Source of the DNA: Kushneria pakistanensis
GTDB taxonomy: Bacteria; Pseudomonadota; Gammaproteobacteria; Pseudomonadales; Halomonadaceae
Direction of reading: 5' to 3'
DNA length: 64,000 nucleotides
NCBI RefSeq assembly: GCF_014652795.1
Contig: NZ_BMZM01000001.1
Location: forward strand, 496,001-560,000
The notes under the pieces were generated by a model. That model saw only the letters and a list, made by a program, of their open reading frames with translations, ran no database searches and was not told the DNA's origin. Below are positions 1-8,675 of the stretch, piece after piece. The position numbers and the translations under genes are program-made. Numbering within the stretch: position 1 is the stretch's first letter; each line of letters opens with the position of its first letter.

Positions 1-909
1 GATACCGCGCCTGGCGTCACGCTGCCGTTTGATTTCGATAGCGCCGATGCGCTGCTTGCGATCTGCAAGCGCGAAAACATGAGCATTGCGCAGGTCATGA
101 TGGCCAATGAGCGTGTCTGGCGCAGTGAAGAAGAAATCCGTCAGGAGCTATTCACTATCTGGCAGGCGATGCAGGCCTGCATTGCCAAGGGGCTTGAACA
201 AAACGGCGTATTGCCCGGCGGATTGAACGTCAAGCGCCGTGCTGCAGGGCTGCTGGCACGTCTGGAGCGTGCCGAGCAGAATCTGATCGCTACGACCTTC
301 TCGGCCATGGACTGGGTCAACCTGTTCGCCCTGGCGGTGAATGAGGAGAACGCCGCTGGTGGGCGTATGGTCACCGCACCGACCAACGGCGCCGCCGGCA
401 TCATTCCTGCTGTACTGGGATACTGGATGAAGTTCGAGGAGACAGCCTGCGAGCGCGGTGTGGTGGACTTCCTGCTGACGGCAGGTGCCATTGGCATCCT
501 GTGCAAGAAAAATGCCTCGATCTCGGGTGCCGAAGTGGGCTGTCAGGGGGAAGTGGGCTCGGCCTGCGCCATGGCCGCCGCCGGTCTGTGCCAGGTCATG
601 GGCGGTACGCCCGAGCAGGTGGAAAACGCCGCCGAAATCGGTCTGGAGCACAACCTGGGGCTGACCTGTGACCCGGTAGGCGGACTGGTGCAGGTACCTT
701 GCATCGAGCGCAACGCCATCGCGTCGGTCAAGGCGATCAACGCAGCGCAGTTTGCGCTTAACGGTGACGGTACCCACTTTATTTCGCTGGACCATGCCAT
801 CCGTACCATGCGTGATACCGGTCGTGATATGCAGAGCAAGTACAAGGAAACCTCGCTGGGTGGTCTGGCCGTCAACTACGGTCTGGCCGTCAACGCCATC
901 GAGTGTTGA
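1..909 (+). CDS. sdaA: L-serine ammonia-lyase (serine dehydratase), 3' part
   Basis: Single-chain iron-sulfur L-serine deaminase converting L-serine to pyruvate and ammonia in the cytoplasm. The frame is open from base 1, so the start lies outside the window; about 302 residues are present, the bulk of the C-terminal alpha domain. Recognised by [12 protein letters not shown], by [20 protein letters not shown] with cysteines expected to ligand the [4Fe-4S] cluster, and by the [20 protein letters not shown] segment near the end, all typical of the SdaA/SdaB family. sdaA and sdaB cannot be told apart from this fragment. It is followed by a convergent hairpin and the azlCD operon on the other strand. 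No anomalies seen. Confidence 0.93.
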   Translation, partial: DTAPGVTLPFDFDSADALLAICKRENMSIAQVMMANERVWRSEEEIRQELFTIWQAMQACIAKGLEQNGVLPGGLNVKRRAAGLLARLERAEQNLIATTFSAMDWVNLFALAVNEENAAGGRMVTAPTNGAAGIIPAVLGYWMKFEETACERGVVDFLLTAGAIGILCKKNASISGAEVGCQGEVGSACAMAAAGLCQVMGGTPEQVENAAEIGLEHNLGLTCDPVGGLVQVPCIERNAIASVKAINAAQFALNGDGTHFISLDHAIRTMRDTGRDMQSKYKETSLGGLAVNYGLAVNAIEC

Positions 910-917
910 GCCTTAAA

Positions 918-943
918 GGGTCATGAGTTCAGGCTCATGACCC
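918..943. terminator. Hairpin between convergent sdaA and azlD
   Basis: Perfect 10-bp inverted repeat GGGTCATGAG / CTCATGACCC around a 6-nt loop, just after the sdaA stop and overlapping the azlD stop codon. There is an A-rich run on the left side and no good T-tract on the plus strand, so it may serve the minus-strand operon better than sdaA. Confidence 0.5.
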
Positions 944-1276
944 GATCAGGAACACCAGTGCGTAAACAGCTATCCCGGCCGCTACCGGCAGGCCGAGCGT
1001 TCGCATTTTGCACCAGACCAAAAGCGTCACGATGCTCCCCATCATCGTGGCGCCCCACCCCGCTGCACTGACATCGTGCGGCACCAGCGACAGACCCAGC
1101 AGCGCGGCAATCATCAGCGGTGCCAGTACCCTGGGCCATATCGGCATGGCCGTCTCTGGCCCCGTCGTGACAGCACGCCGCCGTCGCCGCCGCTGCATCC
1201 AGAACAGTGGCAACATTCGAATCAGCAGCGTGCCTACTGTCGTGGCGCCTGCAGCCAGCCAGACTGCCTCATTCAT
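935..1276 (-). CDS. azlD: AzlD-type small subunit of branched-chain amino acid exporter
   Basis: 113-residue hydrophobic protein with about four membrane segments, the usual size of AzlD. With AzlC it forms an inner-membrane exporter of branched-chain or related amino acids. The longer upstream open frame is ignored: the ATG at 1274-1276 (MNEAVWLAAG) overlaps the azlC stop by four bases, which implies translational coupling. The run of arginines after the first membrane helix (MQRRRRRRAV) would lie on the cytoplasmic face. Third gene of the XRE-azlC-azlD operon. Confidence 0.85.
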   Translation of the reverse strand: MNEAVWLAAGATTVGTLLIRMLPLFWMQRRRRRRAVTTGPETAMPIWPRVLAPLMIAALLGLSLVPHDVSAAGWGATMMGSIVTLLVWCKMRTLGLPVAAGIAVYALVFLIGS

Positions 1277-1974
1277 GAGTGCTTCCTGTTTATTGTCCTG
1301 GGCAAGAGATAAAAGCACAGTGCACCGAGCGCCGCCGCCAGCGGAATGGCAATATTGGCCAGGTCGTACAGCCCCAGCAGCAGGGCGGAGAGGGTGCTTG
1401 CCATCAGGGCCGTGAACCAGCGCAGGGAAGTGCATCGCGGTGCCAGCAGCACCAGAAAAAGTGCCGGCAGGGCAAAAGCCATTGCCTCGACCAGCAGTGG
1501 CCACTGCATGATCAGTCGTTCACCGGCAAGACTGCCCAGAAGCGTGCCACCTGCCCAGCTACCCCATGCCACAAGGGCTGCGCTGGAATACCAGCCTAGA
1601 CGATCCTTCTCGTCCAGCAGGGGCAAACGATAATGCGCCAGCGCAAAGACCTGATCCGTCAGGCCATGCATCAGCCATGGCCAGCGGCGGCTATTGGAAA
1701 GCCAGGGGGCGAGCGAGGCTGAATAAACGATATGGCGTGCATTGATCAAAAGTGTCATTGCCACCGTCAGCCATAGCGGCGCGCCCCCGGCAATCATGCC
1801 CACGAACAGAAACTGCGAAGCGCCGGCGTAGATCAGAAGTGACAGTACCGTGGCTTCAAAGGCGCTAAACCCTGCCTGACTGGCGACTAGACCGAAAGAG
1901 AGCGCCACCGGCAGATAGCCACTCAGCAACGGCAGGGCTTCACGCGCGCCCATTTTCCAGGCCGGGATATTCAT
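1273..1974 (-). CDS. azlC: AzlC family branched-chain amino acid permease
   Basis: 233 residues, the normal length for AzlC, the large subunit of the AzlCD exporter. The sequence shows several membrane helices and family features such as PLLSGYLPVALSFGLVA near the N-terminus, SLLIYAGASQFLFVGM and LINARHIVYSASLAPWL. It overlaps the upstream regulator gene by four bases (ATGA) and the downstream azlD likewise, so the three genes form a tightly coupled operon read leftward. The likely role is export of leucine, isoleucine, valine or analogues under control of the linked regulator. The substrate is not determined by the sequence. Confidence 0.9.
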   Translation of the reverse strand: MNIPAWKMGAREALPLLSGYLPVALSFGLVASQAGFSAFEATVLSLLIYAGASQFLFVGMIAGGAPLWLTVAMTLLINARHIVYSASLAPWLSNSRRWPWLMHGLTDQVFALAHYRLPLLDEKDRLGWYSSAALVAWGSWAGGTLLGSLAGERLIMQWPLLVEAMAFALPALFLVLLAPRCTSLRWFTALMASTLSALLLGLYDLANIAIPLAAALGALCFYLLPRTINRKHS

Positions 1975-2498
1975 GCCGGTCCCTCGTCAGCATAAAAAAT
2001 AGTGACCAGTACCGTCGCGTTCTGGCTGCCGGTCCTGTAGACATGGGGCTGATCCGCTAGAAACTGATGCACATCCCCCGGCATCAGCATGACAGGTGCC
2101 TCTTCGACCCCAGCCTGCAGGCTGCCACCAAGTACCTGAAGCGTCTCTCGCGTACCCGTGGCATGGGGCGCTGCGTGGCGCAGGGCGTGGGGTGCCAGCG
2201 TCATCAGGTAGATATCCACGGGCATGTCACCCTGAAGGCGATCCATCAGGGACACCGAGATATCGTCATCGGTGACGGTAGCCTGGGCCGAGGCGATCAG
2301 GGCACTGAAAGGAATTTCCAGCTGCAGTGCCAGACGCCACAGGGTATCCAGGGTCGGATTACCCTTGCCCTGTTCAAGGCGTGAGAGGCTTGATTTGGCA
2401 ATGCCTGCCTCGTCGGCCAGAAAGGTCAGGGACCACGCCTTGTGCTGGCGCAGTGTTGTCACACGTTGCCCCAGTCGCGCCAGTGCAGTGTCGTCCAT
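1971..2498 (-). CDS. XRE-family regulator with C-terminal cupin domain
   Basis: 175 residues: an N-terminal Xre/Cro helix-turn-helix (about residues 8-62; LGQRVTTLRQ, FLADEAGIAKSSLSRLEQGK) followed by a cupin-type sensor fold (about 100-170; APHALRHAAPHATGTRE, MLMPGDVHQFLADQPHVY). This two-domain build is common in regulators of amino acid and polyamine transport genes. It is first in an operon with azlC and azlD (4-bp overlap), and a near-perfect 34-bp palindrome lies directly upstream of its start. It is therefore probably an autoregulated repressor of the exporter that responds to an amino acid bound by the cupin. The ligand is unknown. Confidence 0.88.
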   Translation of the reverse strand: MDDTALARLGQRVTTLRQHKAWSLTFLADEAGIAKSSLSRLEQGKGNPTLDTLWRLALQLEIPFSALIASAQATVTDDDISVSLMDRLQGDMPVDIYLMTLAPHALRHAAPHATGTRETLQVLGGSLQAGVEEAPVMLMPGDVHQFLADQPHVYRTGSQNATVLVTIFYADEGPA

Positions 2499-2511
2499 GG
2501 TTACTTCCGGT

Positions 2512-2545
2512 TGTTCGATATATGGAACGTTCTATATATCGAACA
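2512..2545. promoter_or_regulatory. Operator-like palindrome upstream of XRE-azlCD
   Basis: 34-bp inverted repeat with 17-bp arms and one mismatch; the outer arm halves are TGTTCGATATAT and ATATATCGAACA. It starts 13 bases upstream of the regulator's ATG, where a promoter would lie. It is most simply the binding site of the XRE protein encoded next to it. Confidence 0.7.
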
Positions 2546-2691
2546 GCACAATGTCAATTCTGGTTTTCCATGACGATCTTCAAGGAGAGGACCCGGGTAG
2601 GGCAGGGAAGACTTATGCAGGGCTTGTCACAACACTGACATGGTGGTGTAGGATCGTAGCTATCGTCTCGACTCGTGGGGAGTTTCGTGTT

Positions 2692-3291
2692 ATGCGCCAA
2701 CCCATGGTGTTACGTCTTCATGCCTCCGGTATTCCGATCGACTGGTTGACGCTTGAAGAAGCAGCGGTTCTGATGTCGCGCGCTTTTGAAGGTGGCGTGG
2801 TCTGGGCTGATGGCGAGGGTGCCTATCGGCTGCATGGCGGGACCAGTTCATTGACCGGGCAACAGTCCTTTATTGATATTCCTGAAGTGATCGGCGTATC
2901 GCCGCCCGCCAATGCCATGCTGGCGTTTGAGCATACCGGCTTCAATCGAGTGCTATGCAAGTATCGCGAAGGGCTTTGCTGCGCTTACTGTGGTGTAACG
3001 GTGACACGACAGGCCCTGACGATCGATCATATTCTGCCGCGCTCACGCGGTGGGCGGCTTTCGATGCTCAATGCCGTGGCCTGCTGTCAGCGCTGCAACA
3101 GTCTCAAGGGCAATCGGACACCGGAAGAGGCAGGCATGGCACTGTTATTGAAACCCTTTGTACCCACCATGGCGGAAGTGCTTTATATGATGCGGCCCAG
3201 GGCCATGACGGCCAGACAGCTCTGGTATCTGAAGTGTCAGTTCAAAAACGCGCCGCTTCGTGCCTATCTGGCACAGGCGCTGGCGGCATGA
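2692..3291 (+). CDS. HNH endonuclease family protein
   Basis: 199 residues from the ATG at 2692, chosen because GGGGAG lies about nine bases upstream; the open frame extends further back but there overlaps the regulatory palindrome. An HNH nuclease fold is visible in the middle: CAYCGVTVTR (first CxxC zinc knuckle), LTIDHILPRSRGG (catalytic DH), then CCQRCNSLKGNRTPEEA (second CxxC and the Asn-Lys of the motif). This form resembles the widespread chromosomal stand-alone HNH proteins, whose cellular role is mostly unknown; a DNA repair or processing role is only a guess. No partner gene is visible. Confidence 0.85.
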   Translation: MRQPMVLRLHASGIPIDWLTLEEAAVLMSRAFEGGVVWADGEGAYRLHGGTSSLTGQQSFIDIPEVIGVSPPANAMLAFEHTGFNRVLCKYREGLCCAYCGVTVTRQALTIDHILPRSRGGRLSMLNAVACCQRCNSLKGNRTPEEAGMALLLKPFVPTMAEVLYMMRPRAMTARQLWYLKCQFKNAPLRAYLAQALAA

Positions 3292-3305
3292 CAGCGCCTT
3301 GATGC

Positions 3306-3917
3306 TTAGTAATGCATCAGGTTCGCCATGCGCTCGCTGAGCAGTGTGCCCCCCAGCGTGATTCGTGAGGGAGACACCGGCACGAAGCGCTGATTCTTCC
3401 ATAGCGCACTGCGCTGTTCGTCAAAGGCCACGATGGGGGCAAGATCGGTACGCTGCGTCTGAGGCAGTATCAGCGTGGTCAGATTGTCGAGTATCAGGTA
3501 GCTGCCATCATCCATCCGGTAACGTAAAACGGCGTGATAGGTCGGAGTCAGGGCATCCCTTGCAGCCAGAAAGTCGAGCCTTTGCGCCGGCATGCCGGCG
3601 TCTCGCAATATCTGGTATTTGGCGATGGCAAAGTCTTCGCAGTCGCCGTAGCCCTCACGTGTCAGGCGATCAAATCCTTTCCAGATATCCGTGTCTTCTT
3701 CCTGCTGACGTGCTGCATTGTTGATCACCCGATTAACGTATTGCAGCTGCGCCAGCCCTTCATATTGACGCACCTGTTTGACCAGCTCTGCCCTTGACTG
3801 GGTGATGGCCATTTCAGCGGTATCGTCCCACCAGGTAAAGGCCTGCGCCGATACCGTCAGCGGTGTGGCAAGGCAGCAGACCAGCAGGGTAGCAGCGAGG
3901 GCGCGGGAAGTGTGCAT
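3306..3917 (-). CDS. LapG-like transglutaminase-type periplasmic cysteine protease
   Basis: 203 residues beginning with a Sec signal peptide (about 1-24, LAATLLVCCLATPLTVSAQA). The rest matches the bacterial transglutaminase-like cysteine proteinase family: catalytic Cys in REGYGDCEDFAIAKY, His in PTYHAVLRY and Asp in YLILDNLT, plus an N-terminal WWDD segment. LapG enzymes of this family cleave the N-terminus of giant biofilm adhesins when released by a c-di-GMP receptor (LapD). Neither lapD nor an adhesin gene is beside it, but a c-di-GMP phosphodiesterase gene lies about 2.5 kb away. Assignment to the family is firm; the LapG role is inferred. Confidence 0.8.
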   Translation of the reverse strand: MHTSRALAATLLVCCLATPLTVSAQAFTWWDDTAEMAITQSRAELVKQVRQYEGLAQLQYVNRVINNAARQQEEDTDIWKGFDRLTREGYGDCEDFAIAKYQILRDAGMPAQRLDFLAARDALTPTYHAVLRYRMDDGSYLILDNLTTLILPQTQRTDLAPIVAFDEQRSALWKNQRFVPVSPSRITLGGTLLSERMANLMHY

Positions 3918-4031
3918 GGCAGATGTCCGGCAATGTCATGGGGCCGTCAACAGGACGGCCTGGCCCATGATGCCGCCTGTCAGAAGCGGGCCATGGCATG
4001 ATCAGACCCCACAATGAGGGCCATTTTGCCC

Positions 4032-4532
4032 TTAACGCTTTGAAAGACCTTCTACGCCTTCCAGCGCCGAGTCATGTTCTCCGGCGTTGCCAATGACGCT
4101 GAAGGCGCCGTCGGTTTCCAGCACGACAGCATATACCTGTTCGACATCTGCCATGCCCTTTTCACGGATGGCGGCCAGAATTTCCGCTTTCACCACACGC
4201 TCGCGCTGCATGGCATCATCACAGTACTGTCCCTTGAAAAGCAGCAGTGTGGGCTGAGACTTGATCAGTTTGAGGATGCCGCGTGAGCGTACCGAGGTGA
4301 AGGTGATGGCAAACTGCAATAACGCGATCACGATAAAGGCCGTCGCGCTCTGAGCCAGGGAGACCTGCGTAGAGGTCAACGCCGTGGCCAGAATGGAACC
4401 CAGCGCGATGGTCGTGACGAAATCGAACGCGTTCCATTTTGACAGGGTGCGCTTGCCCGACACTCGCAAAACGATGATCAGTACCAGGTAGCTGAGGATA
4501 CCAACCACGATCGTGTGCATGATGGGATGCAT
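4032..4532 (-). CDS. DUF421 (YetF/YcaP-like) membrane protein
   Basis: 166 residues: about three N-terminal membrane helices (to about residue 85) followed by a soluble domain. The family signature is clear in VLRVSGKRTLSKWNAFDFV and in the SQPTLLLFKG step leading into the cytoplasmic domain. Members are inner-membrane proteins of unknown biochemical role. The start at 4530-4532 gives the standard N-terminus. It appears monocistronic. The C-terminus is slightly shorter than long YetF forms, as in the YcaP-like short class. Confidence 0.85.
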   Translation of the reverse strand: MHPIMHTIVVGILSYLVLIIVLRVSGKRTLSKWNAFDFVTTIALGSILATALTSTQVSLAQSATAFIVIALLQFAITFTSVRSRGILKLIKSQPTLLLFKGQYCDDAMQRERVVKAEILAAIREKGMADVEQVYAVVLETDGAFSVIGNAGEHDSALEGVEGLSKR

Positions 4533-4659
4533 GAACTGTACCTTTTAAGCAGGGGAAAGAGTAAGCCTTCAGGGTAGATGCACAAATGGCCTGATGTCAG
4601 ACAAATGCAGAAACATGCTGGCGCCGCAGAGGTAATCAATACGAACCCGGAGGTATTGC

Positions 4660-5259
4660 ATGATGGATATGGCCGCACCGATACGTTGTCAGTGGGCTCA
4701 GGGGCACCCCTTGCTGGCGCACTATCATGATGATGAATGGGGCGTGCCTGAGTCAGACAGCCGTGCATTGTGGGAAAAACTGATACTTGATGGCTTTCAG
4801 GCGGGCCTGTCATGGCTGACCGTGCTGAAAAAGCGCGATGCCTTTCGTGACGCCTTCGAGGGTTTTGATCCCGAGCGCGTGGCGCGTTTTAACGCACATG
4901 ATGTCGAGCGGTTGCTCAACAATACCGCCATCATTCGCTCGCGCGCCAAGATCGAGGCGACCATCGGTAATGCCCGGGCGTTTTTGCGCATGCAGGAGCA
5001 GGGGGAGGCGTTTGCGACATTCTGTTGGTCGATGGTGGATGACCGGCCGCTTCAGAACTTGCCACCGGTCCCTGCGCATACGCCACTTTCGGTCTCGTTT
5101 TCGAAGGCACTCAAGGCACGAGGTTTCAAATTTGTTGGCCCGACCATCGTGTATGCCTGGATGCAGGCCACCGGCATGGTCAACGATCATGCGCCTGACT
5201 GCCATCGGCGTCAGGTAGTCGCCGCCATGGGCAAGGGCGCGATGACACATCGATCATGA
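4660..5259 (+). CDS. tag: DNA-3-methyladenine glycosylase I
   Basis: 199 residues, full length for Tag. It removes 3-methyladenine from alkylated DNA as the first step of base excision repair. Family landmarks: RCQWAQG (zinc-ligand Cys), HYHDDEWGVP (zinc His and substrate-pocket residues), LILDGFQAGLSWLTVLKKR and the closing NDHAPDCHRRQ with the last zinc ligands. The start is supported by a strong GGAGG six bases upstream. It stands alone, between a DUF421 gene and a convergent oxygenase gene. Confidence 0.95.
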   Translation: MMDMAAPIRCQWAQGHPLLAHYHDDEWGVPESDSRALWEKLILDGFQAGLSWLTVLKKRDAFRDAFEGFDPERVARFNAHDVERLLNNTAIIRSRAKIEATIGNARAFLRMQEQGEAFATFCWSMVDDRPLQNLPPVPAHTPLSVSFSKALKARGFKFVGPTIVYAWMQATGMVNDHAPDCHRRQVVAAMGKGAMTHRS

Positions 5260-5277
5260 CGGGCATCAATGCAGGGT

Positions 5278-5301
5278 GCCGGCCGACACGCGTCGACCGG
5301 C
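5278..5301. terminator. Putative terminator between tag and the oxygenase gene
   Basis: Ten-bp stem GCCGGCCGAC / GTCGACCGGC with one mismatch and a 4-nt loop, 19 bases after the tag stop; followed by a short pyrimidine-rich stretch with three T. Only a weak T-tract. Confidence 0.45.
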
Positions 5302-5355
5302 GGCTCCCTTTATGGTTGAAGATGCATCATCGAAAGAACTGTCTTGCCCGAAAAA

Positions 5356-6111
5356 TCAGGCAATGTGTTCGTGAATGACGGCCTCGGGGAAATGGCGACG
5401 CAGCATACGGTTTTGAAAGCCATCCACGAAGCTTGAGTTAATGATGATGATGAAGCGTTCATAAGGCTGGGCAGGGTCTTCCTGACGCAGCGCCTTCGCA
5501 CCGTGGAAAAGACGGTCATCACGCAGATGCAGCACGTCCCCGGGCACCATCACTTGATCGGCCAGCAGATTTTGCCCCTTACGATCAGCATAAAGGACAC
5601 TTTCAGCACCGCTGACGTTATGACGGTCCAGTACCATGATGCTCAGGTAGCGGCAGCCATCGGCATGAATGCCCTGGCCCTGCAGAGGGTCAAGTTCGCC
5701 CGAGCCCCTGACGCCGGTAATCTGCATCAGGATCGGTTCATTGGCACCCAGTCCCCAGAGTCCTGCCCAGGCTTCTACAAAGGCGCGCACATCGGGGCGG
5801 GCAAGAAAGTCCTGCTCCAGTGCCGGGTACCAACGCAACTTGTCCGCCATGCTTTCGGCGTCGTTATACTGGCCGCCCTGTGCCATGGGGCACTCCCCCA
5901 GGCTTTTCATCCGGCCCTGCTCGTCAAGGGCAAGCCATGACATGCGCTTCCAGCGCCGTTCGACGTAAGGGTCGCGGGGAAGATCACGGGTAAAGGCCTG
6001 CCATGCCCCCAGGTCAATACGATCGCGAACATGGGTAAAGCACCAGTCATGTTCGGCAAGCGCTGTCGGGACGTTTTGCTGCCACCAGGATTGTGCATTG
6101 GTAGTGGTCAT
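5356..6111 (-). CDS. 2-oxoglutarate/Fe(II)-dependent dioxygenase family protein
   Basis: 251 residues from the ATG at 6109-6111, preferred over a longer frame because AGGAG precedes it and the extra residues run through a palindrome. The fold of the 2OG-Fe(II) oxygenase family 2 (the BsmA / isoleucine dioxygenase group) is indicated by QGIHADGCRYLSIMVLDRHN (metal HxD), GAESVLYADRKGQ and LFHGAKAL (second metal His), with the 2-oxoglutarate-binding Arg in YERFIIIINSSF. Related enzymes hydroxylate free amino acids such as isoleucine, or act in biofilm and stress responses; the substrate here is unknown. Monocistronic, with a striking palindrome upstream. Confidence 0.8.
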   Translation of the reverse strand: MTTTNAQSWWQQNVPTALAEHDWCFTHVRDRIDLGAWQAFTRDLPRDPYVERRWKRMSWLALDEQGRMKSLGECPMAQGGQYNDAESMADKLRWYPALEQDFLARPDVRAFVEAWAGLWGLGANEPILMQITGVRGSGELDPLQGQGIHADGCRYLSIMVLDRHNVSGAESVLYADRKGQNLLADQVMVPGDVLHLRDDRLFHGAKALRQEDPAQPYERFIIIINSSFVDGFQNRMLRRHFPEAVIHEHIA

Positions 6112-6141
6112 TCTGTTTCTCCTGAAAGAATAATGGTTTGC

Positions 6142-6171
6142 GCTGACTGTCTGCGTTTGCAGACAGTCAGC
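6142..6171. promoter_or_regulatory. Perfect palindrome upstream of the oxygenase gene
   Basis: 13-bp arms GCTGACTGTCTGC and GCAGACAGTCAGC around a 4-nt centre, 31 bases upstream of the oxygenase start. Outside it, GTTTGC on the left is partly mirrored by GCAAAC on the right. It could be a regulator operator or a leader hairpin; no T-tract follows on either strand. Confidence 0.55.
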
Positions 6172-6367
6172 AAACAAATGTTATGGGCTTTCAGGAAGTA
6201 ATTGATGATCATGAGCAATACCTGGCGGGAAAAGCGAGGCCGATATCAGAGCACTGGTAACGGCTCAATTATCTCTTGTGACATGGAGTAAGCTGTTATG
6301 CTGATGAAAGACGACATCATTTTTGACCAGCTGACCCTTTAAACAGCCAGACCAGGATTAATCGGAG

Positions 6368-8314
6368 ATGCGTATTTCACCCAGGTGCCTGCGTTATGGC
6401 CTTGTCTTTTGGATCATGGGCCTGATGTCGGTGCTGGTGATCACGTTTTTCATGGGGGCGCAAAATCTGGCAGTCATGCTGTTGGGAGGAGCACTGCTTG
6501 TCGTCGGACTGGCCTGGCACCGTACCCGGCAGCGCAATCATCAGCTCTATCAGCAGCTTCATCACCCTGCCAATCATCTCAGTAGCCATGAGCGCCTGCG
6601 CTACGATCGAAGTGAACAACGCTTTCGAGCATTGCTTGAAAGTCTGCCGCGTGTCGCCGTTCAGGGTTATGACCGCAAAAGACGCGTCATTTACTGGAAT
6701 GCCGCCAGCACACAACTTTATGGCTATATGCCGGATGAAGTGATGGGCTGCCGGTTTGAAGAGCTGATTGTTCCGCAGGAAATGCGCGAATCGGTCATAC
6801 GCGCTCATCAGAGCTGGATCAATGAAGGGGTAGAAATCCCGGCCAGTGAAATGGATCTGGTACACAAGTCAGGGCGCAGTGTGGCGGTGTTTTCTCATCA
6901 CGTCATGCTTGGCCAGCATACCGACAATCCGCTGATGTTCTGTGTGGATGTGGATCTTTCAGTACAAAAGCAGGCACATCGCGATCTGGAGTTCATTCGA
7001 CGCTACGACCCGCTGACACTGCTACCCAACCGGGGGGCATTTGTCACCGAGCTCAATCGACTGATCAACGACAGTGATCGTCACCGGGCACCGCTGGCGG
7101 TCTTTTTTATCGATATTGAAAATTTTTCCGAGATCAATGATTCACTGGGCTATGAGCAGGGAAATCAGCTGTTGACCCAGGTCGCCGAGCGGCTTTCACA
7201 GCACTGCTATACCTCTGATCTGCTGGCCCGTTTTGGCAACGACGAGTTTGTCATGGCCTGTACACAGCTCGATTCCAGACGCCATGCGTTACAGCTGATC
7301 GACCGTGTCAGCAGCATGTTTGAACTGCCCTTTACGCTGGATGACAAGCCTCACCGTGTCACGGTCAGTCAGGGCATCAGTATCTTTCCCGACAATGGCG
7401 AGGATGCCCAGTCACTGATTTATGCCGCCAACGTGGCAAGAAACAGGGCCAGAATGCCCGGGGAAAGCCGGTTTCAGATATTCAGTCAGGAATTTCATCA
7501 GGACCTGATTTACCAGCATGAGCTGCTCAAGCGGCTGGAAAATGCTATCGACCAGCAGGAGCTGACGCTGCATTTTCAGCCGCAGATTTCCCGCAGCGGG
7601 CGCATTGAAAGCATGGAGGCTTTACTGCGCTGGTTTCCGGCCAGTGGCGGCATGATCTCCCCGGGAGAATTCATTCCGCTGGCGGAACGTTTTGGGCTGA
7701 TGGAGCGGTTGGGAAGCTGGGCCATTCATGCGCTGTGTCGCCAGCAGGCCAGTTGGAAGGCCCAGGGGCTTCATGGCTATCGGGTGGATATCAACCTCTC
7801 GGGGGAGCATCTGCGATCAACGGCCATGCTTGAGCTGCTGGAAAACACCATGCGTCACCATCAGCTTTCCATGCGCGATATCGGTATCGAGATTACCGAA
7901 AACGTATTGGTGCAGGCCGACGACAAGGTAAAAGCCTTCCTTCAGGCGCTTTATCACCGGGGCATGAAGATTGCCATTGATGACTTCGGCACCGGGTATT
8001 CATCACTGGCCTATCTAAAGCAGTTTCCCGTCACTTCACTCAAGATCGACCGTACCTTTGTCATGGATGCGCCCGAGGATTTGCAGGACCGCGCCATTCT
8101 GGCAGGCATCGTGTTTATCGGCCATCGATTGGGCCTTGAAGTCATTGCAGAAGGCGTAGAAACCAGTGAGCAGCTGGAGCTTGTGCATGAGCTCAATGTC
8201 GATCTGGTACAGGGGTTTTATTACTTTCGTTCCATGAATGCCGAGCGCATTACACCTTTGCTTGAAACACAGCCTCTGTTCCAGGGCCATCAAGGGCCCT
8301 TTCTGAAAACATGA
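6368..8314 (+). CDS. PAS-GGDEF-EAL c-di-GMP phosphodiesterase
   Basis: 648-residue inner-membrane signalling protein. Two N-terminal membrane helices (about 12-56), a PAS domain (about 80-195, SEQRFRALLESLPRVA and YGYMPDEVMG), a GGDEF domain (about 210-365) and an EAL domain (about 385-640). The GGDEF signature reads GNDEF, so cyclase activity is doubtful and the domain may only bind GTP. The EAL domain keeps its key residues: MEALLRW, DINLSGEHLR, IEITENVLV, IDDFGTGYSS, LKIDRTFV, EGVET, so c-di-GMP hydrolysis is expected. An AGGA about nine bases upstream supports the start. It is probably a regulator of motility/biofilm state; the PAS ligand is not evident. Confidence 0.92.
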   Translation: MRISPRCLRYGLVFWIMGLMSVLVITFFMGAQNLAVMLLGGALLVVGLAWHRTRQRNHQLYQQLHHPANHLSSHERLRYDRSEQRFRALLESLPRVAVQGYDRKRRVIYWNAASTQLYGYMPDEVMGCRFEELIVPQEMRESVIRAHQSWINEGVEIPASEMDLVHKSGRSVAVFSHHVMLGQHTDNPLMFCVDVDLSVQKQAHRDLEFIRRYDPLTLLPNRGAFVTELNRLINDSDRHRAPLAVFFIDIENFSEINDSLGYEQGNQLLTQVAERLSQHCYTSDLLARFGNDEFVMACTQLDSRRHALQLIDRVSSMFELPFTLDDKPHRVTVSQGISIFPDNGEDAQSLIYAANVARNRARMPGESRFQIFSQEFHQDLIYQHELLKRLENAIDQQELTLHFQPQISRSGRIESMEALLRWFPASGGMISPGEFIPLAERFGLMERLGSWAIHALCRQQASWKAQGLHGYRVDINLSGEHLRSTAMLELLENTMRHHQLSMRDIGIEITENVLVQADDKVKAFLQALYHRGMKIAIDDFGTGYSSLAYLKQFPVTSLKIDRTFVMDAPEDLQDRAILAGIVFIGHRLGLEVIAEGVETSEQLELVHELNVDLVQGFYYFRSMNAERITPLLETQPLFQGHQGPFLKT

Positions 8315-8675
8315 GGGTAACCCACGATGAAGCATTACATATCAATGGTATCGTCTGCCCATCATGTGCCCGGTCGTGAAAGGCAGGGCGTAGAACGTGG
8401 GTTTGCCAGAGTGCCGGCCAGATCCGCGGTATGCCGGAAAAGCCATTTCCAATTGGCACGGCAGGGCCACAAAGGGGTAGCCTGATCGTCTTGCAGGCTC
8501 GGGGGATCTGGTCCTTTTGACTTCTAAATGATTGATTTTTTGCTATTTACATAATCCAGGTTAGCGGCATTCAAGGCCGATTCGTCCAACAATAGCGCCT
8601 ATCTTTGGACGGTAATGCATCAATTATTACTATAATACTGAGTGGCTTTCTCAAGGCTGTTCAGAGGTGCATGCC
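8315..8675. other. Intergenic region, no convincing gene
   Basis: About 360 bases between the phosphodiesterase gene and the Crp/Fnr gene. It contains a 52-codon open frame (8327-8485) with a weak upstream GAGGG and no recognisable product, and an AT-rich stretch near 8520-8560 that could hold the promoter of the downstream regulator. No clear operator was seen. Confidence 0.4.

Noticed and set aside
148-795. Long minus-strand open frames opposite sdaA
   Set aside because: Shadow frames of a clearly coding plus-strand gene; the same applies to the long frames opposite the MFS, iolD, iolC and brxC genes.
8327-8485. 52-codon gene after the phosphodiesterase
   Set aside because: Basic, low-complexity product, no convincing SD and no family; treated as intergenic.
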